A DNA stretch of 18,261 nt from an uncultured Clostridia bacterium (GCA_945927915.1 CAMEMX010000005.1:1-18261), one strand, 5' to 3'. Positions 6,827 to 14,722 are shown, counted from the stretch's first letter. Numbers and translations: made by a program. The notes: generated from the letters alone by a model not told the origin.

Positions 6827-8051
6827 ATGCCTCGTTTTCGTAGATCGGGCGGATGCTTTTGCGGCTGCGCCAGATCGTCAGCCAGCAGCACACGAGTGAG
6901 AACGCCGCGGCGAGCGTCACGCACAGGCGATAGTCCATCACCTCGCCCAGCGCGCCGATGACAAGGCTCATCACGCTGCACGACGCCATGATGCACATCT
7001 CCTCAAAGGCGTTGACGCGGGCACGGAGCTGCTCCGGGATGTAGCGCTGCACCGCCGCCTGCCGCATCGTCGCGCTGTTGATGCCGAAAAAGCCCGCGCA
7101 GGCGCGGTTGACGAGCATCAGCGGATACGGCAGCCACAAAAGGCTCATGTCCATGGCCTCATAGAACTGGTACACGCCGAAGGTGAAGCCGAATTTCTTC
7201 TTCGGCGCGAGCTTCATGCGGTACTGCACCGCGCCGCCGATGCTCCTGCCCAGAAACTCCGCCACCGAAAACAGCGAGTACATCGCGGCGGAAAAGCCCG
7301 GCGTCGTGCGGAAGAACGCGACGAGCAGCGGCCCGTAGCCGTTTCCGACGCCGTTCGTGATCGCCATGTAGCCGTAGATGTTCCGCAGGCCGCGCTCCTG
7401 CTTTAAGTACCGCGCAGCCTCCTTAATATCGCTCCACCAAAGACGCAGGGAGAAGCGCTCCCCGTCCATGCGCCTTTCCTCGGAAATACGGATGCGGCTC
7501 TCCACGAGCGCCGCCAGCACGGACAGCCCCGCCTGAATCATCAGCAGCCACGCGACACCCAGCGTCTCAAACAGCACCGCCGCCACGGGCATCATCAGCA
7601 CCCTGAGAATGGGATAGAGCATGGCAGAGACGGAGTAGCCCTTCTGCTCCATCCCCTCCGGGATGAGCTTCGGGTAAATGCTGTTGTACGCCAGCTCGTC
7701 GAACGCGCCGAGGCTCGACAGCAGCAGCGAAAAGCCGAGATAGCCGACATAGGAAAACTTGAAAAACAGCAGGTACAGCCCCGCGAGAGCGTAAAGCACG
7801 CCGTTCAGGAGATCGCCGCCGACCAGAAACGGCTTGCGCGGCATCCGGTCCATCCACGGCGCGACGATGAGCGGCAGGACAAAATACGGCACGAGCTGAA
7901 TCGCAAGGATCAGCGCAGAGGCGAGGGTGCTGCCCGTCTCGTCAAAGACCAAAAACGACAGCGCAAAGCCGCCCGTGATGCCGCCGATCGCGCCGAGGGC
8001 GCTCGCCACCGTGACGAGCGTAAAATTCCGCGTCCAGAGCGTCTGTTTCAT
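6825..8051 (-). CDS. MFS transporter, drug-efflux type
   Basis: 408 residues with about 12 membrane helices and a central cytoplasmic loop (about 190-225). The cytoplasmic loop after helix 2 has APWMDRMPRKP, matching the GxxxDRxGRR-type MFS motif in relaxed form. The overall layout fits single-protein efflux pumps of the macrolide-efflux-like group; substrate unknown. I chose the ATG at 8051 because GAGGTGAG is placed correctly before it; the GTG at 8060 lies inside that ribosome site. It lies 100 bp downstream of the XRE-TPR regulator on the same strand but has its own promoter after a strong terminator. Control by that regulator is plausible, unproven. Confidence 0.88.
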   Translation of the reverse strand: MKQTLWTRNFTLVTVASALGAIGGITGGFALSFLVFDETGSTLASALILAIQLVPYFVLPLIVAPWMDRMPRKPFLVGGDLLNGVLYALAGLYLLFFKFSYVGYLGFSLLLSSLGAFDELAYNSIYPKLIPEGMEQKGYSVSAMLYPILRVLMMPVAAVLFETLGVAWLLMIQAGLSVLAALVESRIRISEERRMDGERFSLRLWWSDIKEAARYLKQERGLRNIYGYMAITNGVGNGYGPLLVAFFRTTPGFSAAMYSLFSVAEFLGRSIGGAVQYRMKLAPKKKFGFTFGVYQFYEAMDMSLLWLPYPLMLVNRACAGFFGINSATMRQAAVQRYIPEQLRARVNAFEEMCIMASCSVMSLVIGALGEVMDYRLCVTLAAAFSLVCCWLTIWRSRKSIRPIYENEA

Positions 8052-8069
8052 TTCTCTCACCTCGCTATC

Positions 8070-8078
8070 ATTGTAGCA
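8070..8078 (-). promoter_or_regulatory. Extended -10 promoter of the MFS gene
   Basis: TGCTACAAT on the minus strand is an extended -10. At the standard distance the -35 position falls on the TTTTTA tract of the upstream terminator, so the -35 is weak. Confidence 0.5.
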
Positions 8079-8093
8079 TACCGCTCAGCAAAT

Positions 8094-8137
8094 AAAAAGC
8101 CGCTTATTTTGAGAAAATTTTCTCAAAATAAGCGGCT
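8094..8137 (-). terminator. 40-bp perfect palindrome, terminator of the XRE-TPR gene
   Basis: Two perfect 20-bp arms meet at 8117/8118 with no spacer (8098-8137). The left arm starts AGCCGCTTATTTTGAG. On the minus strand the palindrome is followed by TTTTTATT, a standard terminator run. It lies 13 bp after the regulator stop codon and just upstream of the MFS promoter. Confidence 0.88.
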
Positions 8138-8150
8138 AAATCTTCGTTAT

Positions 8151-9296
8151 TCAGATCTTTATAGGAAAATCGCGGCTCAGCTCATAGGCAAGGCGGTACT
8201 GCCGCGTCGCGCTGTACCATTCCAGCACCCAGGGCAGATGGAACGAGGCGTAGCCGATGGGAAGCTGTCTGCGGCAGTCGGCAAAAAGCGCCAACAGCGC
8301 CTCGCCGTATTGCGCGCAGTGCAAATAGTCCGGATGCTCCAGGCGAAAACGCACCAAAGCGCACATCCGCTGCGCCAAAACCGCCGGCGGATAGTCGGAG
8401 GGCAGCTTCTCCGCGCGGTCAAGGGCGGCAAGGGCTTCCTCTCTGCGTCCGAGCTTCTCGCAGCAGACGGCGAGCTTGTGCAGGCTCATCATAGACGGCG
8501 CTTCCAATGCGGAAAAATAGCGGTATGCCTCGTCATAGCTTCCCGTCTCCAACTGCGTTGACGCCGTGTTATATTGCATATCTGCAATCGCGTTTTGGTT
8601 GCCGATGGCGCATGCCAGCCGCGTGGCAATGCGGTAGTGCGCGTTCATCTGTTCGATGTTGAGCAGGTTGCAATAGCAGTTGCCCAGATATAACTGCGCC
8701 AGCAGCATCAGCCGCGCCTCGCCGTCGGAGGCTGCCTGCTCATAGCACGAGCGCAGCAGCTCGACGGCGTGGGTGTAGCTCTCGCCGCGCTCATACGCAT
8801 CGATACCCGCCATCAGGGAAAGATAGGCGCACGGATACAGCCGCATGGCGTCCTCCCGCCTGTCTTGCAGCAGGCGCAGCAGAGCGAGTCGTTTGTTGTC
8901 ATAGTACGGCTCGAAAGTCTCAGCCGTCGACGCGTCTTTTTGCAAAAAAGCCCGCAGGAGTGCGGCGTCCGGCGCATAGGCGCTGTGCATCAAACGATCT
9001 TCAAGCGCGGAAAGCTCCGCCTCGCACACCGAAAGCGCGTCGCTGTCATAGGAAAACAGCGCCTCATAGCACCGCTCCGTCAGCGCCCTTGCCTGCGAAA
9101 GCGTCGCTTCGTCATCGTACCACGCAAGCTCCAGACGCGCGAACAGCAGCCGCAATATCTCCGGGCTTGCCACCGCCTTGCCCTGCTCGATCTTCGACAG
9201 GTAGGACACCGCACAGATCCCGCTGCACAGTCCCTCCTGACTCCATTGCCGTTTTTCTCTCGCCTGCCGGAGCAGCGCGCCCGGATACAGCCGCAT
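8151..9296 (-). CDS. XRE-type helix-turn-helix regulator with TPR-like sensor region
   Basis: 381 residues. An N-terminal XRE helix-turn-helix (about 5-60) contains LLRQAREKRQWSQEGLC and SYLSKIEQGKAVASPEIL. The rest is a long all-helical region with TPR-like repeats, clearest at about 190-300 (for example SYDEAYRYFSAL and GRREEALAALDRAEKL). This architecture matches the Rgg/PlcR-like and related regulators, many of which bind small peptides; a ligand here is unknown. I chose the ATG at 9296 because AAGGAGG precedes it and the HTH begins at once; an upstream in-frame extension to 9404 would cross the promoter. It is transcribed from its own repeat-rich promoter and ends at a strong palindrome, followed by an MFS gene on the same strand. 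Confidence 0.88.
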   Translation of the reverse strand: MRLYPGALLRQAREKRQWSQEGLCSGICAVSYLSKIEQGKAVASPEILRLLFARLELAWYDDEATLSQARALTERCYEALFSYDSDALSVCEAELSALEDRLMHSAYAPDAALLRAFLQKDASTAETFEPYYDNKRLALLRLLQDRREDAMRLYPCAYLSLMAGIDAYERGESYTHAVELLRSCYEQAASDGEARLMLLAQLYLGNCYCNLLNIEQMNAHYRIATRLACAIGNQNAIADMQYNTASTQLETGSYDEAYRYFSALEAPSMMSLHKLAVCCEKLGRREEALAALDRAEKLPSDYPPAVLAQRMCALVRFRLEHPDYLHCAQYGEALLALFADCRRQLPIGYASFHLPWVLEWYSATRQYRLAYELSRDFPIKI

Positions 9297-9318
9297 GCCT
9301 CTCGCCTCCTTTGACGCC

Positions 9319-9347
9319 ATCATAGCAGAAAGGCGGCCTTTTGGCAA
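9319..9347 (-). promoter_or_regulatory. Promoter of the XRE-TPR gene with operator-like spacer
   Basis: On the minus strand, TTGCCA (9342-9347), a 17-bp spacer and TATGAT (9319-9324). The spacer holds a perfect inverted repeat, AAAGGC-G-GCCTTT (9329-9341, plus-strand reading), ending at the edge of the -35. A protein bound there would block RNA polymerase, so autoregulation is a natural inference. Confidence 0.7.
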
Positions 9348-9356
9348 GCGCATTTT

Positions 9357-9398
9357 GGGAAATAATATTTCCCGTATGTTGTATTTCGACAAAATACA
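9357..9398. promoter_or_regulatory. Two AT-rich inverted repeats upstream of the XRE-TPR promoter
   Basis: GGGAAATA-A-TATTTCCC (9357-9373) has 8-bp arms around one base. TGTATTT-CGACA-AAATACA (9380-9398) has 7-bp arms. Both lie upstream of the -35, between the promoter and the end of spoIIE, and are candidate regulator sites. I see no T tract that would make the second a clear spoIIE terminator. Confidence 0.5.
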
Positions 9399-9422
9399 GC
9401 ACACAAAATATGGTACTCTAAC

Positions 9423-11375
9423 TCAGGAGGTACAGGGTCGTAAGGTGACCGTCACCGCCGTCATGTCGTCCTGCGCCGGCAGACCGGAAATCAGAAGCGC
9501 GGCAAGCTCCCGCGCCGACTCTCCGCTGTAGGCCGCGATCGCGGCCTCGGTCTGCGCGCCTCCCGCTCCGTCGCTGACAAGCACGAGCATTTCTCCCCGC
9601 CCGAGGGACAGATGGTACCGCTCCGGTGTGTTCACTCCTCCCACCCCCACGCCGGGCGGCGGTGCCGCTGTCCCGATTTTTTTCGCCTCCCGGGCGTCGC
9701 GCCAGTAAGACGGTGCGGCGCCCCATTTGTACAGCTCCGCCTCGCCGCTATACAGGTCGATGTGCAGCAGGTCGATCGTTGTGAAGCGCTCCGCGCCGCG
9801 CAGGAGCTCTGCGCCGTTATAGATCTGCAGCGCGTCCTGCGGGTCAAGCCCGACGCGCAGCAGGCGTTCGAGCAGGCGCACCGTCTCCGCGCTCGTGCGC
9901 GATGCCTCAGCGCCCGTGCCCATTCCGTCGCACAGCAGGACATAATAGTCCCCGCGCGTCCCGCGGAAGCACGCACCGCGGTCGCCGCTGACGCGGCTGC
10001 CGTCCTTTCCGACAGAGCAGATGCCGACCTCCGGGAGAAACGACACCTCCGCAGCGGACTTGGGCGGCGTCTGCGTCCGCACTGCACGCAGGTAGGACGC
10101 GAGGCTCTCCAGCTCCTGCGCCAACACCTGACGGCTCTCCTGCAGCTCCATGCGGTAGCGGCGGCGAAACAGCATTCCCTCCAGCTCGGCGTTGATCGCC
10201 GTGACGAAGCCCTCCATGTGGCAGCAGTTTTCGCGGAATTCCTGCGGAAAATCCTCCGCCGTCGCGGTGCCGCGTTCGATGATGCGCCGCGCCGCGCCGG
10301 TCAGGGCGTCATAGGTCTGCTCCGCGCGGCGCTCCCAGCAGCGGTGAAAGCGCGCGCAGCAGCGACAGACGCGCTCAGCCGCCCCGTCGTAGACGCTCTC
10401 GGCCTCACTCACGCCGGGGCTCGTTTCGCTGCGCGGCAGGCGGGTGCGCAGCAGCTCCAGCGTCTGCGCGGCGTTTTCCAGCCGCGCCAGCGCGCCGTCG
10501 CCCGTCTCGCTGCCCATTTCGCGCGAAAACCAGCCGCGTCGCCGTGCAAGCGTGCCGAGGGCAGCGCCCGAACAGACCGCCAGCGCAGCAGCCACGCTCG
10601 CCTCGCCGAACAGCAGCAGCGCAGCGTTCGGCAAAACGGCGAAAAGGACCCCGCTTAGAAAACTGCGTCTTCCCTGCGGCAGACGCTGCGCCAGAACGGC
10701 GGGCAGCAGGAGGGCAAGCGTCGCATGATTTGCCGCACCGAAGCAGTCCAGCGCCATGCCCATCGCCGCCGCGGGCAGCGGCTCGCACGTCGCGGCGCAC
10801 AGGCACACCGCGCACGCAAGGCCGAGATCGACCTGCGAGACGAGCGTCGAAGCGCCCGCCGCCGTCAGCGCGGCAAGCACCAGCTTTGCCGTTCGGCTGC
10901 CGCGCAGCGCAAGGCGGAACACCGCGCACGCCAGCGCTGCCGACAGCCATTTCGCGCACCAGAGCGGGAGCAGCCGCGCCTGCCCGAACAGACTCACCCC
11001 GCCCAGCACGGCACAGACCGCCGCCGTCAGCGCCGGGTAAAACCACCGCAGACGCGGCAATGCTGTGCCCTGAAACAGCGCCGCTGCCGCAAGCGACATA
11101 CACGCCAGCGCGACCATCTCCGCCGCCTCCGCCGCGCCCCAGCGCAGAAGATACCCCGCGACCGCGCCGGCGGCTGCCGCGACCGCACGCAGGCCGGACG
11201 GCTGTGCCGCCGCAAGGCAGGCGGCGAAGGGCAGGATCTGCCCGTGCAGGCTTGCACCGCTGAGCAGGAAGCCTTCGGCAAGCATCCGGGCGCAGTCGCG
11301 CAGCAGCGCCGGGTCGCCTCCACGCAGCCAAATCCTTTTTTTCGGCAGCATCCGCTGCGCAAGCGTATCTTTCAT
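9423..11375 (-). CDS. spoIIE: Stage II sporulation protein E-like PP2C phosphatase
   Basis: 650 residues. The N-terminal third (about 35-290) is a string of hydrophobic, Ala/Leu-rich helices, about ten in all. A cysteine-containing central region follows (about 300-425, including CRCCARFHRCWE). The C-terminal PP2C-type phosphatase domain (about 440-645) has DGMGTG (near 480), SDGAGG (near 599) and DDMTAVTV (near 636), which supply the metal-binding aspartates. In Bacillus SpoIIE dephosphorylates SpoIIAA and so activates sigma-F in the forespore. The start ATG follows GGAGG. The protein is shorter than the roughly 830-residue Bacillus form, mostly in the central region. It is the strongest hint that the organism comes from a sporulating lineage. 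Confidence 0.9.
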   Translation of the reverse strand: MKDTLAQRMLPKKRIWLRGGDPALLRDCARMLAEGFLLSGASLHGQILPFAACLAAAQPSGLRAVAAAAGAVAGYLLRWGAAEAAEMVALACMSLAAAALFQGTALPRLRWFYPALTAAVCAVLGGVSLFGQARLLPLWCAKWLSAALACAVFRLALRGSRTAKLVLAALTAAGASTLVSQVDLGLACAVCLCAATCEPLPAAAMGMALDCFGAANHATLALLLPAVLAQRLPQGRRSFLSGVLFAVLPNAALLLFGEASVAAALAVCSGAALGTLARRRGWFSREMGSETGDGALARLENAAQTLELLRTRLPRSETSPGVSEAESVYDGAAERVCRCCARFHRCWERRAEQTYDALTGAARRIIERGTATAEDFPQEFRENCCHMEGFVTAINAELEGMLFRRRYRMELQESRQVLAQELESLASYLRAVRTQTPPKSAAEVSFLPEVGICSVGKDGSRVSGDRGACFRGTRGDYYVLLCDGMGTGAEASRTSAETVRLLERLLRVGLDPQDALQIYNGAELLRGAERFTTIDLLHIDLYSGEAELYKWGAAPSYWRDAREAKKIGTAAPPPGVGVGGVNTPERYHLSLGRGEMLVLVSDGAGGAQTEAAIAAYSGESARELAALLISGLPAQDDMTAVTVTLRPCTS

Positions 11376-11469
11376 ACCGTGGCCTCCGCTCCCGCACGAT
11401 TTTCCCTGATTTTACCATGGCGTCTGCACCAAAGCTGTCGGGAAATGCGGCGGGAAATCCCTTCTTTGT

Positions 11470-11498
11470 TTGACAGCGGGCTTTCCCGGTGGTATGAT
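11470..11498 (+). promoter_or_regulatory. Strong promoter of the CYTH gene
   Basis: TTGACA (11470-11475), a 17-bp spacer and TATGAT (11493-11498), preceded by TGG as an extended -10. The ribosome site AAAGGAGG lies just downstream. Confidence 0.85.
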
Positions 11499-11520
11499 GT
11501 TCCCAAAAGGAGGCGTTTTC

Positions 11521-12126
11521 ATGGGAAAGGAACTCGAATACAAGCTGCTCGTGCCGGACGAGGCGTGTCTGCGGCAGCTTTTGCACGACGCGGAAATTGC
11601 CGCGATGGCGGAGGGGCCGTGGCGGGAAATGCCGATGAAGACGACCTATTTTGACTCCCCCGACCGCCGCTTCGGCGCGCGGCACTGGACGCTGCGCCGC
11701 CGTCTGGAGGACGGGCGCTCCGTCGTGTGCGTCAAAACACCGCACGCGCAGGCGCATACGCGCGGCGAATGGCAGGTCAGCGCCGAGCGGCCGGACGAGA
11801 CCGCTGTCGAGGCGCTGCTGCAGGCCGGTGCGCCGCGTGAGCTTCTGCTGCTCTACGGCGCGGGAGACATTTTGCCCGTCTGCGGGGCAGAATTTGTTCG
11901 AACGTGCGTCATGCTTCGTTTTTCCGACGGCAGCCGCGCCGAGCTTGCGCTCGACCGCGGCATCCTTTTCGGGCGGACGGAGCGTCTGCCCTTCAGCGAG
12001 CTGGAGCTGGAGCTTTACGCCGGCGAGCCGGCGCAGATGACGGCGCTGGTCGGCGCGCTGTGCAAACGCTACGGCCTTTGCGAGCAGCCGCGCAGCAAGT
12101 TTGCCCGCGCAAGAGAACTGAAATAG
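11521..12126 (+). CDS. CYTH domain protein, probable inorganic triphosphatase
   Basis: 201 residues, a single CYTH domain. The ExExK signature is at the N terminus (E4-L-E6-Y-K8). Alternating basic and acidic residues line the expected tunnel: TLRRRLEDGR and VKTPHAQ in the first half, ELALDRGILFG and SELELELY in the second. A late SKFARA provides further basic residues. Family members hydrolyse inorganic triphosphate or thiamine triphosphate with a divalent metal, or act as adenylate cyclases in a few groups; triphosphatase is most likely here. I chose the ATG at 11521 with AAAGGAGG upstream; the frame continues to 11470, but that would include the promoter. Monocistronic, with a terminator. 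Confidence 0.9.
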   Translation: MGKELEYKLLVPDEACLRQLLHDAEIAAMAEGPWREMPMKTTYFDSPDRRFGARHWTLRRRLEDGRSVVCVKTPHAQAHTRGEWQVSAERPDETAVEALLQAGAPRELLLLYGAGDILPVCGAEFVRTCVMLRFSDGSRAELALDRGILFGRTERLPFSELELELYAGEPAQMTALVGALCKRYGLCEQPRSKFARARELK

Positions 12127-12131
12127 GGATG

Positions 12132-12162
12132 CGGCGTGCCGAAATGGTTTTTCGACACGCTG
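12132..12162. repeat. CAGCGTGTCGAAA hairpin repeat (copy B, inverted)
   Basis: Read on the minus strand this begins CAGCGTGTCGAAAAACC, the same as 3989-4005 except near the loop. It forms a 13-position stem with one wobble and one mismatch. As in copy A it abuts a GC-rich hairpin with no gap. Confidence 0.65.
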
Positions 12163-12203
12163 ACGGCGACGCAGTCTGTTCGGCTGCGCCGCCGTAATTT
12201 TTT
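12163..12203 (+). terminator. Intrinsic terminator of the CYTH gene
   Basis: ACGGCGACGCAG (12163-12174) pairs with CTGCGCCGCCGT (12184-12195), with one mismatch and a 9-nt loop, followed by AATTTTTT. It lies about 40 bp after the CYTH stop. Confidence 0.85.
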
Positions 12204-12227
12204 CCGACATTATTTGCCGCGAAGGGG

Positions 12228-12256
12228 TTGTAATGATTGTAATTTTTTGTTACAAT
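12228..12256 (+). promoter_or_regulatory. Promoter of xth
   Basis: TTGTAA (12228-12233), a 17-bp spacer and TACAAT (12251-12256), followed by an AAAGGAG ribosome site before the xth ATG. Confidence 0.8.
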
Positions 12257-12284
12257 ATAAGCAATAATCAAAGGAGCAACGGGA

Positions 12285-13049
12285 ATGAAACTGATCTCAT
12301 GGAATGTCAACGGCATCCGCGCGTGTTTGGAAAAGGGCTTCCTTGACACCTTTTCCGCGCTGGACGCGGATTTCTTCTGCCTGCAGGAGACGAAGGCGCA
12401 GCCGCATCAGGTCGCGCTGGAGCTTGACGGCTATCACCAGTTCTGGTACTCGGCGGAGAAGAAGGGCTACTCCGGCACGGCGATCTTCGCCAAGCGTGAG
12501 CCGCTGTCCGTCACCTGCGGCGTCGGCGTGGAGGAGCTTGACCACGAGGGCCGCCTCATCACGCTGGAATACCCCGAATTTTACCTGCTCACCTGCTACA
12601 CCCCGAACGCACAGGACGGGCTGAAGCGGCTGGATCACCGGATGCAGTGGGAGGATGCCTTCCGCGCCTATCTGCAAAGCCTCGACGCAAAAAAGCCCGT
12701 CATCGTCTGCGGCGACCTGAACGTCGCGCATCAGGAGATCGACCTCAAAAACCCGAAGTCCAACCGCGGCAACGCGGGCTTCTCCGACGAGGAACGCGGC
12801 AAATTCACCGAGCTGCTCGCTGCCGGCTTCACGGATACCTTCCGCGCCCTGCATCCTGACACGACGGGCGTGTATTCGTGGTGGAGCTACCGCTACAACG
12901 CCCGCGCCAACAACGCCGGCTGGCGCATCGACTATTTCCTCGTCTCCGACCGCCTGCGCGAAAGCATCGTCGAAACGCCGATCTACTGCGACATTTTCGG
13001 CTCCGACCACTGCCCCGTCGGCCTGGAGCTTTCACTTCCGACAGAATAA
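12285..13049 (+). CDS. xth: Exodeoxyribonuclease III (AP endonuclease)
   Basis: 254 residues, the usual length. All active-site motifs of the ExoIII/APE family are present: ISWNVNGIR with Asn7, LQETK with the metal-binding Glu35, GYSGTAIF, GDLNVA (Asp144 and Asn146), the YSWWSYRYNARANNAGWRID substrate loop, and the terminal SDH motif (240-242) with the catalytic His. The enzyme cuts DNA at abasic sites and removes nucleotides from 3' ends in base excision repair, in the cytoplasm. The start ATG follows AAAGGAGC. Only 18 bp separate it from the SLH-NlpC/P60 gene, so the two may share a transcript. Confidence 0.97.
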   Translation: MKLISWNVNGIRACLEKGFLDTFSALDADFFCLQETKAQPHQVALELDGYHQFWYSAEKKGYSGTAIFAKREPLSVTCGVGVEELDHEGRLITLEYPEFYLLTCYTPNAQDGLKRLDHRMQWEDAFRAYLQSLDAKKPVIVCGDLNVAHQEIDLKNPKSNRGNAGFSDEERGKFTELLAAGFTDTFRALHPDTTGVYSWWSYRYNARANNAGWRIDYFLVSDRLRESIVETPIYCDIFGSDHCPVGLELSLPTE

Positions 13050-13067
13050 AGAAAGGAACGGTTTCCG

Positions 13068-14717
13068 ATGAAAAAACGTATCATATGCCTGTTCGTCTGT
13101 CTTGCTCTGCTCGCCGCCTGCCTCCCCGCCGCCGCGGCGTACCATAACGTCAGCCCGTGGGCGCAGGAGGCGGTCGACTCGATGTCCGGCCTCGGTTTCC
13201 TGCCCGACAGCCTGAAAAACGCCGACATGGGCAAAAACATCACCCGCGGTCAGATGTGCCAGATGGCCGTGCTGGTCTACAACCAGCTCATGGGCACCCC
13301 CGACGTCGGCCCGGACTCGACCAACAACTTCACCGACACGTCCGACCCCGCCATCAACTACGCCTATGAGCAGGGCATCGTCGGCGGCTACGGCGACGGC
13401 ACCTTCAAGCCCAACGACCCGCTCACGCGGCAGGACTTCTTCAAGATCACCTACAACCTGATGGCGACCGCCTTCTGGAATCCCAGCGACATCGAGCTCG
13501 ACTCGCTCGACCGCTTCGTCGATGCCGGCTCCGTCAGCGACTATGCGCTCATGCCGACGCGCGTGATGGTCTCCATCGGCGTCGTGCAGGGCGCGGGCAA
13601 CAAGCTCGAACCCAAGAGCTACACCACGAGCGAAGAGGCCATTTTGATGTTCTTCCGCGCTTATCTTTATATGTGCGACTGGATCAACGCGCAAAGCGAG
13701 GCCAGCAAGAACGTTGAGATCCTTGCGCAGGGCTACTCCGGCATCAGCACCTGGGCCATCCGCGAGGTGCAGGAGATGCAGCAAAAGGGCATGATCCCCC
13801 CCTGCCTCGACGGCTGCGACATGAGCAAGCCCATCACCCGCGCGCAGATGTGCTCCATCGCCGTGCGCGCCTATAACAAGGCCACAGGCGAAAGCTACAC
13901 CGCGCAGGGCAGCGGCTATTTTAAAGACTCGAACGACCCGGACGTCAACGCGGCCTACGAGTTGGGCATCGTCGGCGGCATGGGCAACGGCAAATTCGCC
14001 CCGAACGAGACGCTGACGCGTGAGCAGTTCTTCAAGATCATGGCGAACTTCATGAAGGTCATCGGCTATCCGCGCGAGGACTCCCGCGCCGTCACCCTCA
14101 GCCGCTACGCCGACGGAGGCAAGGTCGCCGACTGGGCGCAGGCGCCCACCCGCCTGATGATCTACATCGGTTCGGTGCGCGGCGACGGCAAAAACCTCAA
14201 CCCGCAGAACGATACGCAGATCCAGGAGGCGATCGCCGTCTTTCTGCGCTGCTACAAATACACCGTCGCGTGGAAAAACGACCACCCCGACGGCGAGGAC
14301 CCCAACGAGCAGCCCAGCGTGATCGACGACCTGCTCTCCTTCGCCCGCAGCTTTGAGGGGTATCCCTACGTCTACGGCGGCAACGGCCCGAACAGCTTCG
14401 ACTGCTCCGGCTTCGTCCTGTATGTCTATAAGCACTTCGGCTACAGCTTCTCGCGCGGTGCGCAGGATCAGTATAAGGACGGAATGCACGTCGATATGGA
14501 CGAGCTGCTGCCAGGCGACCTCGTCTTCTTCACGAGCTATTCCAACTGCAATCCGAGCAACAGCACCTACCGCAGCATCACCCACGTCGGTCTGTACCTG
14601 GGCAACGGCTCCTTTATCCACGCCTCGAACCCGACCCGCGGCGTCGTCATCGACACGCTCTGGAGCGGCTATTACTACAGCCACTTCTGGGCCGGCTGCC
14701 GTATCATCACCGAATAA
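13068..14717 (+). CDS. Secreted SLH-repeat protein with NlpC/P60 peptidase domain
   Basis: 549 residues, exported. The leader (1-24) is MKKR followed by a hydrophobic core. It can be cut after the Ala run at about 24, but LAAC (15-18) also reads as a lipobox, so the anchoring mode is uncertain. Two tandem modules (about 26-205 and 228-402) align with each other along their length; each has SLH-type units such as ITRGQMCQMAV and LTRQDFFKI. SLH domains bind secondary wall polymers. The C-terminal NlpC/P60 domain (about 415-549) has Cys446 in FDCSGF, His506 in THVGLYLG and His518 in FIHAS, an intact catalytic triad. Such enzymes cut peptide bonds in peptidoglycan. It probably acts in wall remodelling at the cell surface. 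Confidence 0.93.
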   Translation: MKKRIICLFVCLALLAACLPAAAAYHNVSPWAQEAVDSMSGLGFLPDSLKNADMGKNITRGQMCQMAVLVYNQLMGTPDVGPDSTNNFTDTSDPAINYAYEQGIVGGYGDGTFKPNDPLTRQDFFKITYNLMATAFWNPSDIELDSLDRFVDAGSVSDYALMPTRVMVSIGVVQGAGNKLEPKSYTTSEEAILMFFRAYLYMCDWINAQSEASKNVEILAQGYSGISTWAIREVQEMQQKGMIPPCLDGCDMSKPITRAQMCSIAVRAYNKATGESYTAQGSGYFKDSNDPDVNAAYELGIVGGMGNGKFAPNETLTREQFFKIMANFMKVIGYPREDSRAVTLSRYADGGKVADWAQAPTRLMIYIGSVRGDGKNLNPQNDTQIQEAIAVFLRCYKYTVAWKNDHPDGEDPNEQPSVIDDLLSFARSFEGYPYVYGGNGPNSFDCSGFVLYVYKHFGYSFSRGAQDQYKDGMHVDMDELLPGDLVFFTSYSNCNPSNSTYRSITHVGLYLGNGSFIHASNPTRGVVIDTLWSGYYYSHFWAGCRIITE

Positions 14718-14722
14718 AACAC

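Noticed and set aside
11440..11458. GGGAAAT direct repeat (12-bp spacing) between spoIIE and the CYTH gene, also seen within the repeat at 9357
   Set aside because: Two short copies are weak evidence for a shared operator, and nothing else ties the sites together.
10405..12210. 601-codon minus-strand frame spanning spoIIE and CYTH
   Set aside because: It runs across two real genes and their promoter region in the wrong frame, and its product is repetitive Arg/Ala sequence with no recognisable domain.
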